DNA of 5,266 nt from Cohaesibacteraceae bacterium (GCA_016764535.1 JAESRR010000021.1:1-5266); one strand, 5' to 3'. Counted from the first letter of the stretch, positions 1 to 5,258 are shown. Notes: a model not told the origin generated them from the letters alone. Numbers and translations are program-made.

Positions 1-1
1 A

Positions 2-1480
2 AGACAGTTCGGGGTTGTACATTTTTCCTTTTTGAACCTGGATAAAAAATCCCCGGTTCCGTTGTTTCAACGATTGAATACTCAAATTCGCCAGGCAGTG
101 CTTTCCGGTCGATTGCCGTCAGGTATGCGGCTACCTTCAAGTAGGGACCTGGCTATGGAAATAGGCGTTTCACGAACTACAGTTGTCACCGCATTTGAGC
201 AATTACTCGCTGAAGGCTATCTTGAAAGTAGAACTGGTTCCGGCACATATGTAGCCCGCAATCTCGATAGAAATATCGGCGAACTCCCATCCAGCCCTGG
301 ATTTAAAAAATCACAAATTGATGGACAGGCAAGTAAGCTTTCGCGTCGGGGGGCTTTGCTGGCAAAATCTACATCTTTCATTGTGCCAGAACATCCAACA
401 TCATTTTTGCCAAACCAACCGGCTTTTGACAAATTCCCGTTCAGTGTGTGGTCGCGTCTTGTTGCACGACATAATCAAAATACCGGATACAATCTGCTTA
501 ATTATGGCAACGCCTCTGGTTACCCCCCGTTACGTCGCGCAATAGCTGACTATTTGGGTCAAACACGCGGGATTAAATGCGATGAAGGCCAAGTCATTGT
601 TGTAACAGGTGCACAAATGGCTTTGGGAATTTGCGCCTGGGTACTGCTGGATCCAGGTGATACAGTTATCATGGAAGATCCAAGCCTTCTTGTAACGCGT
701 GACTTGTTTAGAGGTTTTGGTGGACGAATTATCAATACTCCGGTCGATAAAAACGGCATGGATGTGAATGTCGGCATAGCCAAAGCACCCGACGCTCGTA
801 TGGCGGTTGTTACACCTTCGCACCAATACCCTCTGGGCGTGACTTTGAGTTTGGCGCGCCGCCTTGAACTGTTAGCCTGGTCAAATCGAGCCAAAAGCTG
901 GATCATCGAAGATGACTATGACAGTGAGTTTCGGTTTTCCGGGGCACCACTGGCCCCTTTACAGACAATCGATCAAAATGGTCGGGTCATATATGTCGGG
1001 TCTTTCAGTAAAGTTCTTTTTCCGTCGCTGCGTATTGGTTATCTGGTGGTGCCTTCGAATTTGGTTGATGCCTGCAGCGCTGCTGTAGGCTTATTTATCC
1101 GAAACACTCCCACTCACAATCAGGCAGCGTTGGCAGAATTCATAGAAAACGGACATTTTTCAACACATATTCGTAAAATGCGATTGATCTATGCCGAACG
1201 TCAGGATGCCATTGTTTCTGCAATCCGAAAAAACCTTGATGACATCATCGAGATTTCCCCCGGACAGGCAGGATTAAACGTTATCGGCTGGTTTCGAGAA
1301 ATTTGTGATGATTTGCAGGCCGTACAGCGGATGAAATCCAACGGCATTTTAGGCGCAGCCATGTCTCCAAGATATGCCGAAAATCAACCAAGGCCCGGCC
1401 TGTTACTTGGGTTTGGATGCACACCGATTGAAAAAATAGAGCTTGGTGTACAAAAAATGGCCAATGCCCTAAGTACTTGA
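2..1480 (+). CDS. MocR/PdxR-family transcriptional regulator (GntR wHTH + aminotransferase fold), probably 5'-partial
   Basis: This is a PLP-dependent transcription factor of the MocR type. Numbering from the TTG at 32, residues 8-75 form a GntR winged helix-turn-helix (RLPSSRDLA, then recognition helix SRTTVVTAFEQL at 47-58, then wing SGTYV). A linker leads to a fold-type I aminotransferase domain at about 115-480. PLP-site landmarks are NYGNASGYPPLRRAI at 157-171, TGAQ at 192-195, SHQYPLG at 263-269, EDDYDSEF at 293-300 (D294 and Y296 match the ring-binding Asp and Tyr of GabR by spacing) and SFSK with K327 as the Schiff-base lysine. The usual GLHV motif near residue 415 reads GLNV. The frame is open to the window edge and the TTG at 32 has no Shine-Dalgarno sequence, so the true start is probably to the left. 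MocR proteins usually control an adjacent divergent gene, often in vitamin B6, GABA, taurine or amino-acid metabolism; that gene would lie outside the window. The effector cannot be told from sequence. Confidence 0.93.
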   Translation, partial: RQFGVVHFSFLNLDKKSPVPLFQRLNTQIRQAVLSGRLPSGMRLPSSRDLAMEIGVSRTTVVTAFEQLLAEGYLESRTGSGTYVARNLDRNIGELPSSPGFKKSQIDGQASKLSRRGALLAKSTSFIVPEHPTSFLPNQPAFDKFPFSVWSRLVARHNQNTGYNLLNYGNASGYPPLRRAIADYLGQTRGIKCDEGQVIVVTGAQMALGICAWVLLDPGDTVIMEDPSLLVTRDLFRGFGGRIINTPVDKNGMDVNVGIAKAPDARMAVVTPSHQYPLGVTLSLARRLELLAWSNRAKSWIIEDDYDSEFRFSGAPLAPLQTIDQNGRVIYVGSFSKVLFPSLRIGYLVVPSNLVDACSAAVGLFIRNTPTHNQAALAEFIENGHFSTHIRKMRLIYAERQDAIVSAIRKNLDDIIEISPGQAGLNVIGWFREICDDLQAVQRMKSNGILGAAMSPRYAENQPRPGLLLGFGCTPIEKIELGVQKMANALST

Positions 1481-1521
1481 ATTTATTCGAAATATGTGGA
1501 AATACTACCAATTATCAACGC

Positions 1522-1565
1522 ACTGACACGCAATATCAGAACAAACTTTGCGCTGATGTGTCAGT
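1522..1565. repeat. Inverted repeat in the convergent MocR/MFS gap
   Basis: ACTGACAC at 1522-1529 pairs perfectly with GTGTCAGT at 1558-1565. Inside it, ATCAG (1535-1539) pairs with CTGAT (1553-1557). This gives a bulged two-part stem of 8 and 5 bp around a 13-nt loop. It lies 42 bases after the MocR stop, where a terminator would be expected, but no T-run follows on either strand. It could be a Rho-type or bidirectional transcript-end structure; that is inference. Confidence 0.45.
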
Positions 1566-1617
1566 ACGGCTCTGCGCCAGTTCGGATTAGTCCAACCCTC
1601 CCAATCAGGAAATCGTT

Positions 1618-1634
1618 GATAACATCCAGTTATC
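1618..1634. repeat. Short hairpin GATAAC-ATCCA-GTTATC
   Basis: A 6-bp perfect stem with a 5-base loop lies between the convergent MocR and MFS genes. A second small stem (TCGAA/TTCGA at 1638-1650, loop AAA) follows directly. Neither has a clear T-tract, so neither is called a terminator. Confidence 0.3.
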
Positions 1635-1671
1635 TAATCGAAAAATTCGAGCCATTTATCCAGGCAAGGTG

Positions 1672-1689
1672 TGCAGTGCTTACATTGCA
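1672..1689. repeat. Hairpin 17 bases beyond the MFS stop codon
   Basis: TGCAGTG (1672-1678) and CATTGCA (1683-1689) form a 7-bp stem with one G-T type mismatch and a 4-base loop. It lies just downstream of the MFS gene, which reads on the minus strand. No T-run follows on the minus strand, so termination here is only a possibility. Confidence 0.3.
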
Positions 1690-1706
1690 GTTTGGAGAGA
1701 CGATCT

Positions 1707-2897
1707 TCACGTTTTACCGGAAAGAGATTGTTTCCAAAAACCCAGCAACACGGCCGAAGCAATAATGAACAACCCCCAATAGAGAAAATATGAAGAGGTC
1801 ACTTCCAGAGAAATTAAAGAGGGAGACAAACACATTAGTGTTGCTGAAACGCCGAACAAGACTTCATTGTTAATGGTGACCCTGCCAACATTTTCGGTAC
1901 TACTCAACTCGATGATTCTACCGGTGATCAGAATTCGACACGACCAAACAAAAAATCCCATTAGGCCGTGCATCACGGTCAAACCAATCAGCTCGGTTCC
2001 AAATGAAAAAGCAATTGTGGCAAGTCCGGCGAGAACTGCCAGGAGATACTCAGCAAATTGCGAGCTGATTCTTTTAGAAAAGACGCTGAGAACTGCCGCC
2101 GCAGCCATCCCTCCAATAGCCCAGCCGGCATCAACAGTGCCAAAAACATCACTGTTTTTTCCCAGATCATCACGAATAAAGGAAGGCAAAAGGGCATTCG
2201 ACAGCTGCCCGATGGGAAGAGCTGTTGCTGAGAGCAGTGCGATCAGCTGGATAGGCTTACTGTGCTTAAAAATACCCAAACCCAGTTTGAAATCCTGCCA
2301 GTATCCAGCCAAACCCCGGACATTTGATTTGACAACACCACCGTCCAGAAACATGGCGATTAACAAAACTGCCACCGATGCAACAGCCGATGCAATAAAG
2401 CCGTGGCCTGTTGAATATCTGTCAATGATCAACCCCGCACCGGCCATCCCGACCGCCGTTGACATCAAATGAATTGTGTTGGCCTGGGCTACAGATCTCA
2501 GTACATAAGTATTTTCAATCGCTCCTCTTAATATCCCTGAAAAAGCGCCCCTATAGATTATTCGGGTGGCGGCTATTATCAGAACCGCACAAAACAACCA
2601 GTAAACCGACAGGTTTTCGATGTTGAACAACAGAATTCCAACGCCAGACATCGCAAAAGCAATGATGAATTGTGCCAGGATAATCAGATTCTTACGTTTG
2701 TGCCGATCAATAAAAACACCAATAACCGGGCCAGCAATCATCATCGTCAAACTTTGGAGGATGAAAATCTGCCCTACGGTCGCCACGCTGTTGCTGAGAA
2801 CAAGTGCTGTCCATCCGATACAACCAAGGTAGGAACCACGCGCCAGACCGGAAAACAGTTCCATGAGGTACAGCAACTTAATTGCTCGATTTTTCAC
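1707..2897 (-). CDS. MFS transporter, 12 TM helices, EntS/MFS_3-like
   Basis: This is an inner-membrane secondary transporter, probably a proton-coupled exporter of a small molecule; the substrate is unknown. Numbered from the GTG at 2897 it has 396 residues, with about twelve hydrophobic segments near 8-32, 40-63, 70-93, 97-119, 138-158, 162-184, 214-236, 256-274, 283-299, 302-322, 343-360 and 368-388. The MFS motif A in loop 2-3 is visible as GPVIGVFIDRHKRK at 56-69 (G60, D64, R65, R68). The loop after TM10 carries GRVTINNEV, resembling the EntS-like branch. The open frame extends to a TTG at 2939, which has no Shine-Dalgarno sequence. GTG at 2897 was chosen because AGGA lies 10 bases upstream and because it places the basic VKNRAIKLL just before TM1, as is usual in the family. 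The gene converges with the MocR gene and stands alone on its strand, more than 500 bases from the next gene upstream. Confidence 0.9.
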   Translation of the reverse strand: MKNRAIKLLYLMELFSGLARGSYLGCIGWTALVLSNSVATVGQIFILQSLTMMIAGPVIGVFIDRHKRKNLIILAQFIIAFAMSGVGILLFNIENLSVYWLFCAVLIIAATRIIYRGAFSGILRGAIENTYVLRSVAQANTIHLMSTAVGMAGAGLIIDRYSTGHGFIASAVASVAVLLIAMFLDGGVVKSNVRGLAGYWQDFKLGLGIFKHSKPIQLIALLSATALPIGQLSNALLPSFIRDDLGKNSDVFGTVDAGWAIGGMAAAAVLSVFSKRISSQFAEYLLAVLAGLATIAFSFGTELIGLTVMHGLMGFFVWSCRILITGRIIELSSTENVGRVTINNEVLFGVSATLMCLSPSLISLEVTSSYFLYWGLFIIASAVLLGFWKQSLSGKT

Positions 2898-2910
2898 GGT
2901 CAGGCTATCC

Positions 2911-2939
2911 TGTATAAAAGAGTGAAAAATTACATTCAA
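2911..2939 (-). promoter_or_regulatory. Possible sigma70-type promoter for the MFS gene
   Basis: On the minus strand, TTGAAT (2939-2934) and TATACA (2916-2911) are separated by exactly 17 bases. Each box matches the consensus at 4 of 6 positions. Transcription would start near 2904, only a few bases before the GTG at 2897 and downstream of its AGGA. Promoter and Shine-Dalgarno sequence therefore cannot both act on that start. Either the transcript is nearly leaderless or the promoter is elsewhere. Confidence 0.25.
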
Positions 2940-2969
2940 AGAGATTCATTTTAGGTTGGGGCATCGAAC

Positions 2970-3137
2970 ATGTCTTTTCCAGACCACAAATTCAAGTACT
3001 TTATTAGCAACCGAGATGCGGCATCAAACTTGAAACACCCTCTTCACGTGCGCTGCGCCCGGTACAAAATCTCACTTGAACACTTAAGTGCACCAAACGA
3101 ACCACGGATAACCTGGGCTCTTCATCAATTATCTTGA
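2970..3137 (+). CDS. Weak candidate small ORF, 55 codons
   Basis: An ATG at 2970 opens a 55-residue frame beginning MSFPDHKFKY and ending at the TGA at 3135-3137. A purine-rich GGGG lies about 8 bases before the ATG and could serve as a poor ribosome binding site. The product has mixed charge, no membrane segment and no recognisable domain. Codon use gives no strong third-position bias. It lies divergent to the MFS gene in otherwise non-coding DNA and may be chance. No function is proposed. Confidence 0.15.
   Translation: MSFPDHKFKYFISNRDAASNLKHPLHVRCARYKISLEHLSAPNEPRITWALHQLS
3081..3090. repeat. Perfect 10-bp palindrome CACTTAAGTG
   Basis: The palindrome is preceded by a further CACTT copy at 3073-3077. 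Short dyads of this kind can be protein-binding sites, but a 10-mer alone is weak evidence. No transcript start can be tied to it. Confidence 0.25.
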
Positions 3138-3151
3138 ATCGATTCGAAGAT
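3131..3151. promoter_or_regulatory. 21-bp dyad, candidate operator
   Basis: The arms ATCTT and AAGAT flank a perfect 10-bp palindrome GAATCGATTC, with one unpaired G on the right side. The symmetry and length suit a dimeric DNA-binding protein. It lies about 230 bases upstream of the MFS start and 120 bases upstream of the -10 box at 3262. Which gene it would serve is unknown. Confidence 0.35.
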
Positions 3152-3201
3152 CAAAAATCCATCGGCTTTCGAGCTTGATGCAATCGAACGATCAATAAAA
3201 A

Positions 3202-3236
3202 TTGAATAATTGAACGCGTATTGTTGAATTATTCAA
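3202..3236. promoter_or_regulatory. Long inverted repeat / twin palindromic operator
   Basis: TTGAATAATTGAAC (3202-3215) and GTTGAATTATTCAA (3223-3236) are inverted copies matching at 13 of 14 positions, with a 7-base spacer. Each arm also contains a near-perfect or perfect 13-bp palindrome of form TTGAAT-W-ATTSAA. The two palindrome centres, 3208 and 3230, are 22 bp apart, about two helical turns. That suits two dimers bound on one face of the DNA. The site ends 25 bases before a TATTAT -10 box that lacks a good -35, which fits an activator site on the plus strand. Read on the minus strand, the same hairpin is followed by TTTTTATT, so an AT-rich terminator is an alternative. Confidence 0.5.
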
Positions 3237-3261
3237 ACCAAAAGCGCGCCGTTTCTATTGG

Positions 3262-3267
3262 TATTAT
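3262..3267 (+). promoter_or_regulatory. Candidate -10 box TATTAT
   Basis: TATTAT matches TATAAT at 5 of 6 positions. The region 17 bases upstream (around 3239-3244, CAAAAG) is not a sigma70 -35 box, so a regulator bound at 3202-3236 might be needed. Transcription would start near 3274 and run into the SD-led small frame at 3310. Confidence 0.3.
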
Positions 3268-3309
3268 TCCCGTATTCAGGGTGCAAAAAAGTCAATAGGG
3301 GGTACTAAT

Positions 3310-3444
3310 TTGGATATAAAGGCAACAAAAAAGCATAATCCAACACAAACTATCAGCGCAGAAGCAGACGTTCAAAATTTCAGTCACAGAACCAAATTTA
3401 CAATTCTCCAACTTTTCGGGATACAGCATCCCATCTGTTTTTGA
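3310..3444 (+). CDS. Candidate 44-residue small protein with strong Shine-Dalgarno
   Basis: AGGGGG at 3297-3302 sits 7 bases before a TTG at 3310. The frame encodes 44 residues (LDIKATKKHNPTQTIS... ending HPICF) and stops at the TGA at 3442-3444, 6 bases from the 3' end of the convergent phosphatase gene. The N-terminal half is basic and polar, and a short hydrophobic patch (FTILQLFGI) lies near the C-terminus; there is no signal peptide or known domain. The frame is also open upstream to 3214 without a good start codon, so it may instead be the remnant of a longer gene. A terminator-like hairpin overlaps its end. Function is unknown. Confidence 0.3.
   Translation: MDIKATKKHNPTQTISAEADVQNFSHRTKFTILQLFGIQHPICF
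3418..3442 (+). terminator. Weak intrinsic-terminator-like hairpin
   Basis: GGGAT (3418-3422) and ATCCC (3428-3432) form a 5-bp stem with a 5-base loop. They are followed by ATCTG and then five T residues (3438-3442). The stem is short and the T-run starts 5 bases after it, so efficiency is doubtful. It would end a plus-strand transcript of about 170 nt starting near 3274. It overlaps the end of the 44-codon frame. Confidence 0.35.
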
Positions 3445-3450
3445 CCAACT

Positions 3451-4011
3451 TTATCGCAAGATGGTCTCCACACCTTCTGCCAGGTGGAATATGCAGCCCT
3501 GATCTTTTGGAAGATTCAATATTTCATTTTGATTTAATTTCATACACAAGCCACGCAATACAATCGAGGTCGTTCCATGCGTTACGATAATTGCTGGCTC
3601 AACCATGTCCTTCAGGAAGTCCTGCACACGATCCGATATTTGCTTAAAACTTTCGCCTCCCGGACTTCGAAAATTCCAGAGCCCGCTTTCAAATGAATAA
3701 TCTATTTGCGATTTTATTTCTTCGCGCGAGGAGCCTTCCCACTCACCAAAATCTATCTCCTGCAGCCGATTATCCAGTATAAAATCTTTGTCTGAGCCAA
3801 GGGCAAGTCGCGCAGTATGAATAGTTCTGCCTAGTGGACTGATGTATTTTTTTTTGGGTAATTTTTGAATTTTTGCAAGTAGTGCTTTTTGCTTCATTGC
3901 CTGCGCTATTCCATTAGCAGTTAAAGCCGAATCTTTGCGGCCCTGGAACCTTCCTTGTTGGTTCCACTCTGTTTCGCCATGCCTCAGAATATATAAATCC
4001 GGATGCTTCAA
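3451..4011 (-). CDS. Histidine phosphatase family protein (phosphoglycerate mutase / CobC-like)
   Basis: This cytoplasmic phosphatase of 186 residues acts through a phosphohistidine intermediate. The signature RHGETEWN lies at residues 10-17 with nucleophile H11 and phosphate-binding R10. R62 lies in SPLGRTIHTA, the likely acid E85 in LQEIDFGEWEG, GGES at 118-121, and the second histidine H145 in VTHG. All expected catalytic residues are present and the length is normal for the short, cofactor-independent type. The substrate cannot be assigned; relatives include alpha-ribazole phosphatase and broad sugar or nucleotide phosphatases, and no cobalamin genes are nearby. The only in-frame start after the upstream stop is the TTG at 4011, with a weak purine stretch before it. 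A better SD-ATG lies 18 bases upstream in the same frame but is cut off by a TGA at 4017-4015. A run of nine A residues on the coding strand encodes K53-K55. The gene is divergent from the LRR gene. Confidence 0.9.
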   Translation of the reverse strand: MKHPDLYILRHGETEWNQQGRFQGRKDSALTANGIAQAMKQKALLAKIQKLPKKKYISPLGRTIHTARLALGSDKDFILDNRLQEIDFGEWEGSSREEIKSQIDYSFESGLWNFRSPGGESFKQISDRVQDFLKDMVEPAIIVTHGTTSIVLRGLCMKLNQNEILNLPKDQGCIFHLAEGVETILR

Positions 4012-4014
4012 AAC

Positions 4015-4042
4015 TCATATTCCCATCATGTCGGTAGTTCCT
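4015..4042 (-). promoter_or_regulatory. SD plus 4-codon mini-ORF in frame ahead of the phosphatase
   Basis: On the minus strand AGGAA (4042-4038) is followed after 8 bases by ATG ATG GGA ATA TGA (4029-4015). It is in the same frame as the phosphatase, whose TTG follows 3 bases after the TGA. This is either a leader mini-ORF coupled to the TTG start or the original start disabled by a nonsense codon. Confidence 0.4.
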
Positions 4043-4060
4043 GTGTGCCGCTTGCATGTG

Positions 4061-4080
4061 AATGTTTCACTAGAAACATT
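4061..4080. promoter_or_regulatory. 20-bp palindrome, candidate operator
   Basis: AATGTTTC (4061-4068) and GAAACATT (4073-4080) are perfect inverted copies around a 4-base centre, ACTA. The spacing and symmetry are typical of operators bound by a dimeric helix-turn-helix repressor. It lies 50 bases upstream of the phosphatase start, in the gap shared with the divergent LRR gene. No regulator gene for it is identifiable in the window. Confidence 0.45.
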
Positions 4081-4173
4081 AGAAATGACGACGTCCATAA
4101 TGATTCTGTTGGCGTGATAACAAATGAATGCAATCTGCCTAAGAATTTCGCCAACCACACAAATCCATGGAGT

Positions 4174-4201
4174 TTGTCTGCCGATCGAATAGTTTTATAA
4201 T
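4174..4201 (+). promoter_or_regulatory. Candidate promoter for the LRR gene
   Basis: A perfect TATAAT lies at 4196-4201, with TTGTCT (4 of 6 matches to TTGACA) 16 bases upstream at 4174-4179. Transcription would start near 4208, leaving a leader of about 125 bases before the LRR ATG. The AT-rich block also reads TATAAA on the minus strand, so it could serve both directions. Confidence 0.35.
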
Positions 4202-4321
4202 TGCCATTTGCATAATTGGTATGCGCGCTCAAATGATGAAATGCAAAATATGTAGGGAACAGATAATTCAAACATTGCCCGGCATAAAATTAACCGACAT
4301 CATCGAATGCAAATCACTGAA

Positions 4322-4326
4322 AAGGG
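4322..4326 (+). promoter_or_regulatory. Ribosome binding site of the LRR gene
   Basis: AAGGG lies 6 bases before the ATG at 4333. It supports that start over any later ATG. Confidence 0.6.
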
Positions 4327-4332
4327 TGCTCG

Positions 4333-5241
4333 ATGATTTTTGAAGATCAAATTCTCTCTGTACAGAATATGTTTAAAAACTCCACAGAAACAATTGTTGT
4401 CGAGCATATCAACGACAGATCAATGGGTAGTATTTGTTACAAACATAGCGAGCATGCCGTGCAGGACCTTTCGATTGAAGGAATGAACCTGAAAAACATA
4501 CCTGATCAGGTGTGGGCACTTTCACAACTCCAATCATTGTTTGTCGGAAATAATGCCCTGGAATATATCGCGGACAATTTTTCGGCACTACCGAATCTGA
4601 AGGCACTTTATCTTTATTCAAATCAATTGAAACAAATTCCAGACAGTATCACAACACTCCGGTGCCTGAAAATTCTGGATTTGAGCCATCAGCCTCTTGA
4701 TAAACTACCTGATGATATTGGAAATTTGGAAAATCTTGACATTCTTTATTGCAGCAACGCAAATCTGACCGATTTGCCAGGTTCTTTCTGGAACCTGGAA
4801 AAATTGACATATCTCAATCTGTCCAACAACCACCTCATCGAAATCCCTGACAAAATTGGGGGTTTAAAGTCGTTGAGAGAGCTTCGTTTCTACAATAACG
4901 CTCTTACGATTTTGCCAAATCAAATTTGCTATTTGGATAATCTGCGAGAATTGCATCTCGAAGGTAATCAGATCAATAAATTGCCGAAAGAAATAGGGTG
5001 TCTTGAAAAACTGGAGATCCTGGATTTGCGATCAAATCGGCTAACAGAAATTCCTGAAAGCATTCAATATGCTAAAAATCTTCTCTATCTCGATTTGCGA
5101 TCAAATCCACTTACATCACTCCCGGATGGAATGACCCGGCTGACCAATCTTAAAAAACTCGATTTACGCTGGACCAAACTCCACGCAAAGCCCTCCTGGT
5201 TCGATAAGCTTGAACAAGCCGGATGCATAATTTACAGCTAG
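4333..5241 (+). CDS. Leucine-rich-repeat protein, eleven 23-residue repeats
   Basis: This protein of 302 residues is almost entirely a leucine-rich-repeat solenoid. After an N-terminal cap of about 42 residues, eleven repeats of exactly 23 residues run without insertion, starting at residues 43, 66, 89, 112, 135, 158, 181, 204, 227, 250 and 273. The consensus is LxxLxLxxNxLxxLPxxIxxLxx, the 23-residue type shared with SHOC2-like and plant intracellular Ras-group LRR proteins. The last repeat ends degenerately (KPSWFDKLEQAGCIIYS) and acts as a C-cap. There is no signal peptide, membrane helix or attached catalytic domain (no NEL ubiquitin ligase, kinase or TIR), so it is probably a cytoplasmic protein-binding scaffold or inhibitor. 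A secreted effector role is possible but unsupported. The partner is unknown. A strong SD right after the stop suggests a co-transcribed gene beyond the window. It is divergent from the phosphatase gene. Confidence 0.92.
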   Translation: MIFEDQILSVQNMFKNSTETIVVEHINDRSMGSICYKHSEHAVQDLSIEGMNLKNIPDQVWALSQLQSLFVGNNALEYIADNFSALPNLKALYLYSNQLKQIPDSITTLRCLKILDLSHQPLDKLPDDIGNLENLDILYCSNANLTDLPGSFWNLEKLTYLNLSNNHLIEIPDKIGGLKSLRELRFYNNALTILPNQICYLDNLRELHLEGNQINKLPKEIGCLEKLEILDLRSNRLTEIPESIQYAKNLLYLDLRSNPLTSLPDGMTRLTNLKKLDLRWTKLHAKPSWFDKLEQAGCIIYS

Positions 5242-5258
5242 GATCAAACAATTTTGCC

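Larger units (their letters stand above)
2940..3450. other. 511-base region without a confident gene
   Basis: This stretch separates two minus-strand genes. It contains the dyads at 3081-3090, 3131-3151 and 3202-3236, a -10-like box at 3262, a strong SD at 3297, two weak small frames (2970-3137 and 3310-3444) and a hairpin with a T-run at 3418-3442. No tRNA-like cloverleaf, IS end or known riboswitch was recognised. Confidence 0.6.

Noticed and set aside
530..906. Minus-strand frames of 98 and 115 codons inside the MocR gene
   Set aside because: They are antisense shadows of a clear, well-conserved coding sequence.
1496..1765. 89-codon plus-strand frame between MocR and MFS
   Set aside because: It starts with GTG without an SD, overlaps the MFS 3' end antisense, and shows no domain.
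1867..2472. 201-codon plus-strand frame
   Set aside because: It lies fully antisense to the MFS gene, and its Pro/Ala/Ser/Thr-rich, domainless translation is the usual mirror of a membrane-protein gene.
2950..3120. Possible tRNA or attachment site in the long intergenic region
   Set aside because: A TTCAAGTA stretch loosely resembles a T-loop, but no acceptor stem or cloverleaf could be paired.
4026..4271. 81-codon minus-strand frame ahead of the phosphatase, ending in an ATGA overlap with the mini-ORF
   Set aside because: It has a TTG start, no SD, and an aromatic- and His-rich composition unlike a real protein. The ATGA overlap is probably coincidental, though tempting as translational coupling.
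4206..4314. Repeated ATTTGCAT / ATGCAAAT octamers upstream of the LRR gene
   Set aside because: The copies at 4206, 4241 (imperfect) and 4307 are short and irregularly spaced in AT-rich DNA, so they are compatible with chance.
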